From BOG-908 sp963848205 (GTDB taxonomy: Bacteria > Pseudomonadota > Alphaproteobacteria > Acetobacterales > Acetobacteraceae), in assembly GCA_963848205.1 (NCBI GenBank), contig CAWKCV010000001.1, positions 304,992-368,991 of the forward strand: DNA of 64,000 nt. Direction: 5' to 3'. This document shows, one piece after another, positions 53,019 through 61,290 of the stretch. The position numbers and the translations under genes were made by a program. A model generated the notes under the pieces. It was not told where the DNA came from and made no database searches. It worked only from the letters and a program-made list of their open reading frames with translations. Positions within the stretch are counted from its first letter, which is position 1; every line of letters begins with the position of its first letter.

Positions 53019-53299
53019 CAGCTTGCCTTGAAGGTGGGTGGAACCGGGTCGCAGCCGCAGCCGCCCCACGGGTTACATCTGGCGACCCGCCAGGCCGCCA
53101 GCATGGCGCCGCGAACCGGGCCATGCCGGCGCAGTGCTTCGATGGCGTAGGCGCTGCAGCTTGGCTCGAAGCGGCAGGCGGGGGGCAACAGGGGGCGGAT
53201 CATGAGCTGGTAGGCGCGGACGATAAGGATAAGGAAGGAAGCGGTTCTTTTCTGAAAAGAAGAACCAAAAAACTTCTGCTCTCGGGTTGGAACACTCAT
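53018..53299 (-). CDS. yidD: Membrane protein insertion efficiency factor YidD with a repeat-derived N-terminus
   Basis: A 93-residue YidD, a small protein that aids YidC-dependent insertion. The conserved part RAYQLMIRPLLPPACRFEPS then CSAYAIEALRRHGPVRG and RCNPWGGCGCDPVP is complete. Residues 6-22 (REQKFFGSSFQKRTASF) come from an interspersed palindrome, in frame. No other start codon lies between ATG 53299 and the conserved part, and this ATG overlaps the rnpA stop as ATGA. So the repeat seems to be translated as the YidD N-terminus. Confidence 0.92.
   Translation of the reverse strand: MSVPTREQKFFGSSFQKRTASFLILIVRAYQLMIRPLLPPACRFEPSCSAYAIEALRRHGPVRGAMLAAWRVARCNPWGGCGCDPVPPTFKAS
53230..53285 (+). 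repeat. Interspersed palindromic element inside the yidD coding region
   Basis: AAGGAAGGAAGCGGTTCTTTT, then CTGAAAAGAAGAACC and AAAAAACTTCTGCTC. The GGTTC/GAACC stem is intact. It lies wholly within the 5' part of yidD and is read on the opposite strand. Confidence 0.85.
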
Positions 53300-53652
53300 T
53301 GGAATCGGATCCCAAGTTTCAGCAGGGATCGGCGCAGGTCGTCGATGAGCAGGAGGAAGGGGCGGGCGCGGGTGGTGTCGCGGCCGACCAGGACCAGGTC
53401 GGCGCCGACCGCCGGCGTCTCGGCGAGCAGCAAGCGGGCCGCCTCGCGCAGGCGACGCCTGGTCCGGTTGCGCACCACCGAGTTGCCCACCTTCTTGGTC
53501 ACCGTGAAACCCAGCCGCACAGGCTCCTCGTCGCTCCGCTGCATCGCCTGCAGCACGAGCCCGTGCGTGGACGCGCGACGGCCCTTCGAAGCCACGCGTA
53601 GAAATTCGGCGCGGCGCTTGAGGTGCGGCGACTTCGCCCCCCGTGCCGCCAT
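53296..53652 (-). CDS. rnpA: Ribonuclease P protein component
   Basis: Protein subunit of RNase P, which removes tRNA 5' leaders. At 118 residues it has the family start LKRRAEFLRVASKGRRAST, the LGFTVTKKVGNSVVRNRTRR then RLREAAR signature, and a basic surface. It lies 5 bp after rpmH and is coupled to yidD by ATGA. Confidence 0.95.
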   Translation of the reverse strand: MAARGAKSPHLKRRAEFLRVASKGRRASTHGLVLQAMQRSDEEPVRLGFTVTKKVGNSVVRNRTRRRLREAARLLLAETPAVGADLVLVGRDTTRARPFLLLIDDLRRSLLKLGIRFQ

Positions 53653-53657
53653 CGTGG

Positions 53658-53792
53658 TTACGCCGAAAGCTTCTTCCGGCCCTTGGCGCGCCGGTTGGCG
53701 ATCACCTTGCGGCCACCAACCGTCTCCATGCGCGTGCGAAAACCGTGCCTGCGCTTGCGGACGAGCTTGGATGGTTGATACGTACGCTTCAC
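53658..53792 (-). CDS. rpmH: 50S ribosomal protein L34
   Basis: A 44-residue L34: KRTYQPSKLVRKRRHGFRTR, METVGGRKVIANRRAKGRKK and LSA. The start is GTG at 53792. No dnaA lies upstream, although rpmH-dnaA is a common pairing elsewhere. The 192 bp before it (53793-53984) must hold the promoter and show no further gene. Confidence 0.96.
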   Translation of the reverse strand: MKRTYQPSKLVRKRRHGFRTRMETVGGRKVIANRRAKGRKKLSA

Positions 53793-53984
53793 GACGGGCA
53801 CTCCAAACGGCGACGGCGCGCAGCGGCGCGCTCGGGAGACGGCAGGGGCGAGCGACGCTCGCCGGAGCGCGGCTTATAGGTTCACCCCGAACCGCACGTC
53901 AAATAGCCTGGACGACCACTGATATCGTGATCGCGATCCGCACGAAACGGTTTATGTAACCCCCATGCAGACCGCGCACATCCG

Positions 53985-54389
53985 ATGGTGACCCTCGCCT
54001 TGACCGCCATCGTGGCATTCGCCCTGGGAGCCGGCGCGGCGACGTTGCTCTGGCAAAGCCGGCTGACGGAAGCGCGCTTCGTGAGCGCCGCCCTGAAAAG
54101 CGAGCTGGCCCGCGCCGCCGAAGCGACGGTGGAACTCGATAATCTCCGCGGCCAACTCAAAGGTCTGCGTCACGACATCCGCGGCATCCTTTCACCCGCA
54201 ATGCTGGTGTCGGACCGTCTGCTCAGCCATGGCGAGGCCCCGGTCAAACGGGCTGGCGAGGTGATGGTGCGCACGGTCGAACGCGCGATCCAGCGCCTGA
54301 CGGAAACCAAGCTCGATGCGGCCGCGTCCGAACCCGCCGGCACGCCGTCGGCTCAGCTCCCGCCCGCACCGACCAGCGCCCAGCTATAA
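53985..54389 (+). CDS. Small membrane-anchored protein with an orphan HisKA-like helix pair
   Basis: A 134-residue protein. One hydrophobic helix (ALTAIVAFALGAGAATLLW, residues 5-23) is followed by a predicted coiled coil and LRGQLKGLRHDIRGILSPAM then LVSDRLL. This looks like the H-box of a histidine kinase dimerisation domain (His in LRHDIRGILSP). No ATP-binding domain follows. It could be a phosphotransfer or inhibitor protein, or merely a look-alike. Its 3' end overlaps the convergent UbiC-like gene by 37 nt. Confidence 0.6.
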   Translation: MVTLALTAIVAFALGAGAATLLWQSRLTEARFVSAALKSELARAAEATVELDNLRGQLKGLRHDIRGILSPAMLVSDRLLSHGEAPVKRAGEVMVRTVERAIQRLTETKLDAAASEPAGTPSAQLPPAPTSAQL

Positions 54390-54832
54390 CGCTCGTGCAC
54401 TTCGGCGACCGGCTCGCCCGAACGCGACACCAGCAAGGCACGATGTTCCAGCGCGTGCGCCTCCCCCGGCGCGCAGACACGGGCCTGCAGAACCTGACGC
54501 CGCAAGCCTAGCGCCCCCACCACGCGGCCGAACGGAGTCTCCGTCGCGGCAAGCGCATCCACCATGTCGGCCGTCAGCAGCGCGGGCCGATACCAAAGAT
54601 CGGCTTGCGACAAAGCCGTCTCCCCGCACACCAGTTCGACCCGGCGGTGCAGGATCGGCGTGTGTGCGAGCTGCGTGGGCGCCGGCGGGCAAATCGTCGC
54701 TAGCCGGCGGATGAACACCGGCCGGCCGCACAGGCGGTCGAGCACAGCGGTCGCGCTGTCGGCCTGCGACAACAGGTCGTGCAGCATGGGAGCGGTGATG
54801 CACGCCAGGCGGATCGGGCCAGGCGGACTCAC
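54353..54832 (-). CDS. Chorismate lyase-like (UbiC/DUF98 fold) protein
   Basis: A 159-residue protein. VFIRRLATICPPAPTQLAHT, then ILHRRVELVCGETALSQADL and WYRPALLTADMVDALAATET resemble the chorismate lyase fold, where R-x-V-x-L and the A-x-T/W-R-P stretch line the pocket. True UbiC makes 4-hydroxybenzoate for ubiquinone. The similarity is weak, so this may be an uncharacterised relative. GTG 54832 overlaps the stop of the DUF3293 gene as GTGA. A later ATG at 54787 is possible. Confidence 0.55.
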   Translation of the reverse strand: MSPPGPIRLACITAPMLHDLLSQADSATAVLDRLCGRPVFIRRLATICPPAPTQLAHTPILHRRVELVCGETALSQADLWYRPALLTADMVDALAATETPFGRVVGALGLRRQVLQARVCAPGEAHALEHRALLVSRSGEPVAEVHERYSWALVGAGGS

Positions 54833-55218
54833 ACCAGGGTATGTAGCCGCAACCCGCGCCCGCGGCGCGCGCCGACGATGGCCGACTGGCCGAACAGGCG
54901 CGCAAGCACGGCGAGGCGGCGCGGGTCGCCGGCCACCAGTAGATGCTCCTCGCACCAGCCGTGCCAGTCGCCGCTGGCCGGCAGCGCCGGCGTGTCGCCG
55001 AGCCGACGTCGCAAGGCGGCCATCATCCGGTCGTTCCACTGGCGCGGCCGAAGCCGGCTGGCGGGGTTCCACGCCGTCATCAGCATCGCGTCGCGCACGC
55101 CAAGTCCGGCAAGTATCCCGTCCAGCGCGCCGGACCGCCGCCCGATGGTGAGTTCCAGCCCTGCAACCCGGTAGCGGCTGCGCCGGTAGGCGCGCTGGAG
55201 ATGATGGGGCAGCGCCAT
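54829..55218 (-). CDS. DUF3293 domain-containing protein
   Basis: A 129-residue protein with the family mark LMTAWNPASRLRPRQWNDRM, then a mixed region ending GWCEEHLLVAGDPRRLAVLA and RLFGQSAIVGARRG. Function unknown for the family. It is coupled to the UbiC-like gene (GTGA) and lies 1 bp from the end of the upstream lipoprotein gene, so three genes form one unit. Confidence 0.75.
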   Translation of the reverse strand: MALPHHLQRAYRRSRYRVAGLELTIGRRSGALDGILAGLGVRDAMLMTAWNPASRLRPRQWNDRMMAALRRRLGDTPALPASGDWHGWCEEHLLVAGDPRRLAVLARLFGQSAIVGARRGRGLRLHTLV

Positions 55219-55219
55219 C

Positions 55220-55759
55220 TCAGGGCGCCGGATTGCGGCGGTTGGCCACGAGTTCGGCGGGCGACAATTTGAGCATGAAATACAGATGGTAGCTCGGCCC
55301 GGTGATCGTCTTGCCGAGTGGCAGCAGCATCGGCACTTCCTCGCCCGTCACCTGCAGCGTGGTCACGTTGGGCGGAAACACCACGTGCTGGGTGAACTCC
55401 TTGGCATCGATCGGCTCGCCGGCGCGCACGACGACGACCTTGTAGGGCACGTCGGCTTCGGCCGATGTCGAGGCCGGCCCGCGCGTGACGACCATCACCA
55501 CGTGAGCATGCGCTTTTTCGGCACGGGCGCCGAGCTGGCCCGAGCACGCGCCCTGAACGTCGGTGATGCGGGCCGTCAGCACCAGATCGGTGATGTCAGT
55601 TCCGCGCCCATTATACCGGCTGAGGCGCGATGCGTCCGGCAAAGCGTAGGGCTGAACGCAAGCGACGGCTTCTTCGTTGGGGTCCGCGTGGCAGGCGGAA
55701 AGGCCGGTCGCGAGCAAGGAAGCGGCCAGCCGCATGACCGGGGCTTGATACAGACGCAT
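55220..55759 (-). CDS. Hypothetical lipoprotein
   Basis: A 179-residue protein with a lipobox (SLLATGLSAC), so probably anchored to the envelope. ATG 55759 has GGAG 6 nt upstream. The mature part has DLVLTARITDVQGACSGQLG, TRGPASTSAEADVPYKVVVV and YHLYFMLKLSPAELVANRRN. No domain recognised; the pattern suits a small beta-sandwich. First gene of a three-gene unit with the DUF3293 and UbiC-like proteins. Confidence 0.7.
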   Translation of the reverse strand: MRLYQAPVMRLAASLLATGLSACHADPNEEAVACVQPYALPDASRLSRYNGRGTDITDLVLTARITDVQGACSGQLGARAEKAHAHVVMVVTRGPASTSAEADVPYKVVVVRAGEPIDAKEFTQHVVFPPNVTTLQVTGEEVPMLLPLGKTITGPSYHLYFMLKLSPAELVANRRNPAP

Positions 55760-55921
55760 GGCAACTCCACGACAGGCCGGACAGAATCGGTGCCCTGGCG
55801 GCAAGCGCGATGCTTTGCCACAGCTTTACGGCTTTGCACCAGAACCCCCGCGTCGCCATATAGGGCATAGGACGCGTCGCCACATGAGGGCGCAGGACAC
55901 CACAAACGGAACCTATCGCCG

Positions 55922-56911
55922 ATGCCAGACAGCCCGACCGACCTGATCACCCGCCCGCTCGACACTGCCACCAGCCTGCGCCCGCTGCGCGTGGTGCTGG
56001 CCGGCCCGCGCGGCTTCTGCGCCGGCGTGGACCGCGCCATACGCGTCGTCGAAGAGGCGCTGCGCCGCTACGGCCGCCCGGTCTATGTGCGCCACGAGAT
56101 CGTGCATAATCGCACCGTCGTCGAGACGCTGGAGGCACAGGGTGCGATTTTCGTCGAGGAGCTCGACGAGGTGCCGGAGAACGCTCACGTGGTGTTCTCA
56201 GCCCACGGCGTGCCGAAATCGGTGCCCGAGGAAGCGCAGCGCCGTCATCTCGATTTCCTCGACGCCACCTGCCCGCTGGTCAGCAAGGTGCATCGCGAGG
56301 CCGAGCGCCACTTCTCCGAACAGCGCCATATCCTGATGATCGGCCATGCCGGCCACCCTGAAGTTGTCGGCACCATGGGCCAACTCCCGCCCGGTGCCGT
56401 CACGCTCGTGCAGAATGCCGCCGAAGCTTCAGCCGTCGATCCGGCCGACCAGCAGAACCTCGCTTTCATCACCCAGACCACGCTGTCGGTGGACGATACC
56501 GCCGAGATCGTCGAGATCCTGCGCCACCGCTTCCCCCTCATCGAGGGGCCCAAGCGCGAGGATATCTGCTACGCCACCACCAACCGCCAGGCCGCGGTCA
56601 AGGCGATCGCCAAGGGGTGCGACCTGCTGATCGTCATCGGCAGCCCCAACAGCAGCAACAGCCAGCGCCTGCGCGAAGTGGCCGAGCGGGCCGGCGCCGG
56701 CCGGGCGATCCTGGTGCCCAAGGTGTCGGACATGGATTTCACCCTGCTGGAAGGCGTCAACACCGTCGGCATCACCGCGGGCGCCTCGGCTCCCGAAAGC
56801 CTGGTGCAGGAAGTGCTGCTCGAACTCGGCCGCCGCTACACGCTGGCCATCGAGGAGCGCCAGGTGACGCAGGAGGACGTGATCTTCAAGCTGCCCTATC
56901 CGCTGGCCTAG
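55922..56911 (+). CDS. ispH: 4-hydroxy-3-methylbut-2-enyl diphosphate reductase
   Basis: Last enzyme of the MEP isoprenoid pathway, giving IPP and DMAPP. The 329-residue product has the three Fe-S cluster cysteines: Cys33 in GPRGFCAGVDRA, Cys117 in DATCPLVSKVH and Cys216 in EDICYATTNRQ. The substrate-binding VYVRHEIVHN and SSNSQRL are present. The start is ATG 55922, with no better upstream choice. Convergent with the permease gene 11 bp later. Confidence 0.97.
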   Translation: MPDSPTDLITRPLDTATSLRPLRVVLAGPRGFCAGVDRAIRVVEEALRRYGRPVYVRHEIVHNRTVVETLEAQGAIFVEELDEVPENAHVVFSAHGVPKSVPEEAQRRHLDFLDATCPLVSKVHREAERHFSEQRHILMIGHAGHPEVVGTMGQLPPGAVTLVQNAAEASAVDPADQQNLAFITQTTLSVDDTAEIVEILRHRFPLIEGPKREDICYATTNRQAAVKAIAKGCDLLIVIGSPNSSNSQRLREVAERAGAGRAILVPKVSDMDFTLLEGVNTVGITAGASAPESLVQEVLLELGRRYTLAIEERQVTQEDVIFKLPYPLA

Positions 56912-56922
56912 GCCCCGCTAGC

Positions 56923-58203
56923 CTAGGCCTGCCGCCGCACGGCCAGGACGAGGCCGCCGACGGCAAGGCAGCCTGCGGCCATCGCCCAGGCGGCGCGGCT
57001 CTCCTGCGTCGTCAGCCACAGGCAGATCAGCGTCGCAGCGACCGCCATTGCCAGGCCGCCCGGCAGGAGCAGCGGGGTCGACACGTGCGATATGCCACGC
57101 GCGCGCAGCCGCACGAGGCTGGCCGAGGTGAGCGCGTAGAGAAGCAGCCGCACGACTGTGCTCGCAGCCAGGCTGCCCAGGAAACTTGTGCCCAGAGCGA
57201 GCAGCCACGCCAGGGCCGTGATCGCCAGCACGGCCGCACGCGGGCTTGCGGCGCGCGCATCCAGGCGAGCCAGCGCGGGCGGCAGCATACGCGCATCGGC
57301 CAGCGCCAGCACGAGGCGCGAGCCGGTGAACAGCAGGCTGAACAGCGTGCCGCACATGATCAGCGCGGCGGCGAGCGCCACCGCCCGCCCGGCGCTGGCC
57401 CCCAGCATCGCGGCCGCGCCATCGAACACCGGCCGGTGAGAGGCTGCCAGCCCCGGTACGACTGCGGCACAGGCAAGCAGGATGGCGGCATACAGCGCGA
57501 CCACCACGCCCATGCCGACGCCCAGGCCAAACGGGACCGCGCGACGCGGGTCGCGCATCTCGCCTCCATTCACCACGGCCGAATCCATCCCCACGAGCGC
57601 GAACAGCATCAGCACCAGGCCTGGCGCCCATTGCGAGGCGGCCGGCACGGGCGGCCAGGCGGCTGGATGAAACGGCCACGCCGCCCACCCTGCCAGCGCC
57701 ACGAAGCCGATCAGCAGGCCAAGTTTCGCCAAGGTGAATGCGCCGTTCACCCGGCCTGACAGCCGCACGCCGGCTGCGATCACCCCGCCCAGGCCCCAGG
57801 CCAGGGCAGTGATGACAGCGATCCGCCCGCCCGGCTCGCCAAGCGGCGCCCAGGCGGCCGACGCGTAGCTGGTGGCAAGATTGGCGATGCTGGCGAACGA
57901 CAGCAGTCGGGCCGCAATCGCCAGCCAGCCCGCCGCAAAGCCGGCAGACGGCCCGAAAGCGGCGCTGGCATACAGAATTGACCCGCCGGTGCCGCCTATC
58001 CGGCTCGCAGCTTCGGCATGGCAGCATGCGACCATGCCCATCAGCACGCCGCCGGCGAGGCAGGCGAGCACGCTGTAGGGGCCGAGCAGGGCATAGAGCG
58101 GGCCGGGCAGGCCGAGAATGCCGGCGCCCACGGTGCTGTTGATTGTCAGGGCGGCGATGTCCCAGCGGCCTAGGACTTGGGGGAGGTTGGGGAACCGGAT
58201 CAA
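56923..58203 (-). CDS. APC family amino acid permease
   Basis: A 426-residue inner-membrane transporter with about 11 or 12 helices. The N-terminal ALTINSTVGAGILGLPGPLY is the TM1 unwound motif of the amino acid-polyamine-cation family (G-x-G-I-x-x-x-P). Substrate not predictable. It begins close to a palindromic repeat that separates it from divergent thrB. Confidence 0.85.
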   Translation of the reverse strand: MIRFPNLPQVLGRWDIAALTINSTVGAGILGLPGPLYALLGPYSVLACLAGGVLMGMVACCHAEAASRIGGTGGSILYASAAFGPSAGFAAGWLAIAARLLSFASIANLATSYASAAWAPLGEPGGRIAVITALAWGLGGVIAAGVRLSGRVNGAFTLAKLGLLIGFVALAGWAAWPFHPAAWPPVPAASQWAPGLVLMLFALVGMDSAVVNGGEMRDPRRAVPFGLGVGMGVVVALYAAILLACAAVVPGLAASHRPVFDGAAAMLGASAGRAVALAAALIMCGTLFSLLFTGSRLVLALADARMLPPALARLDARAASPRAAVLAITALAWLLALGTSFLGSLAASTVVRLLLYALTSASLVRLRARGISHVSTPLLLPGGLAMAVAATLICLWLTTQESRAAWAMAAGCLAVGGLVLAVRRQA

Positions 58204-58209
58204 CGTGCG

Positions 58210-58275
58210 TAAGGAAGGCTTCTTTTTTGAAAAAAAGAAGCAAAAAACTTTTGCTCCGCTTCGCTTGCTTGCGAC
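58210..58275 (+). repeat. Interspersed palindromic element, single copy
   Basis: AAGGAAGGCTTCTTTTTTGAA, then AAAAAGAAGC and AAAAAACTTTTGCTCCGC. The stem is GCTTC/GAAGC, both arms changed relative to GGTTC/GAACC. It is open in frame with thrB, which would gain a repeat-derived extension if translation started farther upstream. Confidence 0.85.
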
Positions 58276-58291
58276 CTTCAGAGTACTTTCA

Positions 58292-59251
58292 ATGGCCGTC
58301 TATACCGACGTCTCCGACCACGCGCTGACCGACTTCCTTGCCGCCTACGACATTGGCGCTCTCGTTGCGTTTCGCGGCATCGCCGAGGGCGTGGAGAACA
58401 GCAACTTCTCCGTCCGCACCACCACGGGCGATTTCATCCTCACCCTCTACGAACGACGTGTGGAGCCGGCCGACCTGCCCTGGTTTCTCGGCCTGATGCG
58501 CCACCTCGCCGGCGCCGGGCTGTCGTGCCCGCTGCCGGTCGCCGGCCGCGATGGCGAACCTTTACGCATGCTGTGCGGCCGCCATGCCGCCATCACCACA
58601 TTCCTGCCCGGCGTCTGGCCGCGCCGGGTGCAGCAGGCGCATTGCGCGCCGCTCGGCAAGGCGCTCGCCCATCTGCACGTAGCAGGCGCGGGTTTCGCCC
58701 CCACGCGCCGCAACGCGTTGGGGCCGGACGCGTGGCCCACGCTGCTCGACCGCTGCCGGGACCGCGCCGACGAGGTGCAGCCCGACCTCGCCGCCGAACT
58801 CGACCGCGCTTCGCACGCCATCCTGGCAGCCTGGCCCCAGGGCCTGCCCACCGGCCAGATCCATGCCGACCTGTTCCCCGACAACGTGTTCTTCCTCGGC
58901 GGCGAGCTCTCCGGCCTGATCGACTTCTACTTCGCCTGCACCGACATCCTCGCCTACGACATCGCCGTCTGCCTTAACGCCTGGTGTTTCGAGCCGGACT
59001 TCACCTTCAACATCACGCGAGCCCGCGCCCTGCTGCGCGCTTACGGCGAAATACGGCCGCTCACGCCCGAGGAGTCCGCGTCACTGCCGGTGTTGTGCCA
59101 GGGCGCCGCCTTGCGCTTCCTGCTCACCCGACTGTTCGACTGGCTGAACACGCCGCCGGGTGCCATGGTAACGCCCAAGAGCCCGATCGAATATCTGCGC
59201 CGTTTGCGCTTCCACCTCGGCGCCAGGGATGCCCATGCCTACGGTCTCTGA
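58292..59251 (+). CDS. thrB: Homoserine kinase
   Basis: Phosphorylates L-homoserine in threonine synthesis. The 319-residue protein is the aminoglycoside-phosphotransferase-like type used by many alphaproteobacteria, not the GHMP type. It starts MAVYTDVSDHALTDFLAAYD, has GVENSNFSVRTTTGDFILTL and the catalytic loop HADLFPDNVFFLGGELSGLI with DFYFA. ATG 58292 is chosen over in-frame starts upstream of the palindrome. It overlaps rnhA by 23 nt. Confidence 0.93.
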   Translation: MAVYTDVSDHALTDFLAAYDIGALVAFRGIAEGVENSNFSVRTTTGDFILTLYERRVEPADLPWFLGLMRHLAGAGLSCPLPVAGRDGEPLRMLCGRHAAITTFLPGVWPRRVQQAHCAPLGKALAHLHVAGAGFAPTRRNALGPDAWPTLLDRCRDRADEVQPDLAAELDRASHAILAAWPQGLPTGQIHADLFPDNVFFLGGELSGLIDFYFACTDILAYDIAVCLNAWCFEPDFTFNITRARALLRAYGEIRPLTPEESASLPVLCQGAALRFLLTRLFDWLNTPPGAMVTPKSPIEYLRRLRFHLGARDAHAYGL

Positions 59252-59708
59252 CGCTGCCCCCGCCGCCGAAGCCGTGCAGATCTGGACCGACGGCGGCTGC
59301 AAGCCCAACCCTGGTCCCGGCGGGTGGGCTGCCGTGCTGGTGTTCCGCGGCCATGAGCGTGAGCTGTCCGGCGCCGAACCCGCGACCACAAACAACCGCA
59401 TGGAGCTGACCGCCGCCGCCGCGGCGTTGGAAACGCTCACCCGCCCGTGCAGCGTGATATTGCGCACCGACAGCGAATATGTCCGTAACGGCATCACCCG
59501 CTGGCATACCGGATGGGTGCGCCGGAATTGGCGCAATGCCGCCGGCGACCCGGTCGCCAACATGGATTTGTGGCGCCGCCTTCTCGACGCCGCCAAGCCG
59601 CACCAGATCGAATGGCTGTGGGTGCGCGGGCATTCCGGCGATGTGATGAACGACCGTGTGGACGGTCTGGCGACAAAGGCCCGCGAACGGGCGGCATTGT
59701 CGATTTAA
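59229..59708 (+). CDS. rnhA: Ribonuclease HI
   Basis: Cleaves RNA in RNA-DNA hybrids. The 159-residue enzyme keeps the catalytic D-E-D-D set: Asp21 in WTDGGCKPNPGPGG, Glu59 in NNRMELTAA, Asp81 in LRTDSEYVRNGI and the late Asp in VRGHSGDVMNDRVDGLA. The thrB-rnhA overlap is usual in alphaproteobacteria. A start two codons later (MPTVSDAA) is equally possible. Confidence 0.96.
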   Translation: MPMPTVSDAAPAAEAVQIWTDGGCKPNPGPGGWAAVLVFRGHERELSGAEPATTNNRMELTAAAAALETLTRPCSVILRTDSEYVRNGITRWHTGWVRRNWRNAAGDPVANMDLWRRLLDAAKPHQIEWLWVRGHSGDVMNDRVDGLATKARERAALSI

Positions 59709-59773
59709 TCTCTATCTGAGCACCTAACGTTCGTTACCCGACCGCGTTACCCAATTGCCGCAAGGAGCATGGC

Positions 59774-61285
59774 GTGAGCGTAGCCGAAGCCGAAAAGCCA
59801 GCGGGCCGTGCGTCCACCGGCGTGCAAGGACTGGACGACGTGTTGCGCGGTGGCCTCACGCGCGACCGTCTGTATCTGGTGGAGGGCACGCCAGGCACTG
59901 GCAAGACCACGCTCTCGCTGCAATTCCTGCTGCAAGGCGAGCGCGCGGGCGAGACCGGGCTGTACGTGACGCTGTCGGAGACGGCGGACGAGCTGCGCGC
60001 GGTGGCGGCCAGTCATGGCTGGTCGCTCGACGGGCTGACGATTTTCGAGCTGGTCAGCGACGCGGCGCTCGACCCCGACGCCGAACAGACGGTGCTGCAC
60101 CCCTCCGAGCTGGAGCTGGGCGAGACCACGCGCGAGGTAATGGCGCGCGTGGAAGCCCTGCAGCCGCGACGCGTGGTGTTCGACAGCCTCTCCGAGATGC
60201 GGCTGCTGGCGCAGAACCCGCTGCGCTACCGCCGTCAGATCCTGGCGCTCAAGCAGTTCTTCTCCAGCCGGCAATGCACGGTCCTGATGCTGGACGACCG
60301 CACGTCGGACCCTACCGACCTGCAATTGCACAGCATCGCACACGGCGTGATTACGCTGGATCAGGCGCCGCGCAGTTTCGGCGCCGAGCGCCGCCGACTG
60401 CGCGTGGTGAAGATGCGCGGCATCAAGTTCCGCGGCGGCTACCATGATCTCACGCTGGAGACCGGCGGGCTGACGGTGTTTCCCCGCCTGGTGGCAGCCG
60501 AACATCACGCCAATTTCTCGATGGCGCCGGTATCGACCGGCAATCTGGCGCTCGATGCGCTGCTGGGCGGCGGCATCTCGCCGGGAACCAGCACGCTGCT
60601 CAGCGGGCCTTCCGGCGTCGGCAAATCGACCACGGTGGTGCGCTGCATGCTGGCGGCACTCGCGCGTGGCGAGCGCGCCGCCTATTACCTGTTCGACGAA
60701 GGGTTGGGCACGTTCCTGGCGCGTGCCCGGGCGTTCGGCATGGACCCTGGCCCGTATCTGGACAGCGGCCAGTTGCTCCTGCAGCAGATCGACCCCGCCG
60801 AGATGTCGCCCGGCGAGTTCGCCTGCAGCGTCCGCGATGCGGTGGAAGTGCGCGGCTGCAGCTTTCTCGCGGTCGATAGCCTCAACGCCTACATGCAGGC
60901 GATGCCGGGCGACAATTTCCTGATGCTGCAGCTCCACGAAATGCTCAGCTATCTCAACCAGCAAGGCGTGATTAGTTTTCTCGTGCTCGGCCAACATGGG
61001 TTCGTGGGCGACATGCGGTCCGACATGGACCTGAGCTATCTCAGCGACACCATCGTGCTGTTCCGCTTTTTCGAGGCCCAAGGCGCGGTGCGCAGCGCCA
61101 TTTCGGTCGTGAAAAGCCGCACGACGGCGCACGAACGCACCATCCGCGAGCTGCGGCTCTCCTCGGGCGGCATTCAGGTCGGCGAAGCGCTGAGCGATTT
61201 CGAGGGCGTGCTGAGCGGCCTGCCATCCTACAAAGGTGGCGTCACCCTGCTCGATGCCGCCTCGGCCGGCGGAAATCCGGACTAG
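59774..61285 (+). CDS. KaiC-like double RecA-type ATPase
   Basis: A 503-residue protein with two KaiC-type domains. P-loops are GTPGTGKTT (38-46) and GPSGVGKST (278-286). In CI the paired catalytic Glu are reduced to LSET; in CII they are DE (FDEG). At the cyanobacterial phosphosites the CII segment reads RSDMDLSYLSDTI, so the S431 equivalent is Ser421 but the T432 equivalent is Tyr422. GTG 59774 has AAGGAG 7 nt upstream. The hybrid kinase gene follows 5 bp later, so the two probably signal together. No kaiA or kaiB nearby. Confidence 0.9.
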   Translation: MSVAEAEKPAGRASTGVQGLDDVLRGGLTRDRLYLVEGTPGTGKTTLSLQFLLQGERAGETGLYVTLSETADELRAVAASHGWSLDGLTIFELVSDAALDPDAEQTVLHPSELELGETTREVMARVEALQPRRVVFDSLSEMRLLAQNPLRYRRQILALKQFFSSRQCTVLMLDDRTSDPTDLQLHSIAHGVITLDQAPRSFGAERRRLRVVKMRGIKFRGGYHDLTLETGGLTVFPRLVAAEHHANFSMAPVSTGNLALDALLGGGISPGTSTLLSGPSGVGKSTTVVRCMLAALARGERAAYYLFDEGLGTFLARARAFGMDPGPYLDSGQLLLQQIDPAEMSPGEFACSVRDAVEVRGCSFLAVDSLNAYMQAMPGDNFLMLQLHEMLSYLNQQGVISFLVLGQHGFVGDMRSDMDLSYLSDTIVLFRFFEAQGAVRSAISVVKSRTTAHERTIRELRLSSGGIQVGEALSDFEGVLSGLPSYKGGVTLLDAASAGGNPD

Positions 61286-61290
61286 GCGCC

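Noticed and set aside
53793..53984. Origin at rpmH
   Set aside because: No DnaA box was found in the 192 bp and dnaA is not adjacent.
58118..58291. Longer start for thrB
   Set aside because: The extension is read through the palindromic element and the divergent permease start. Homology begins at 58292.
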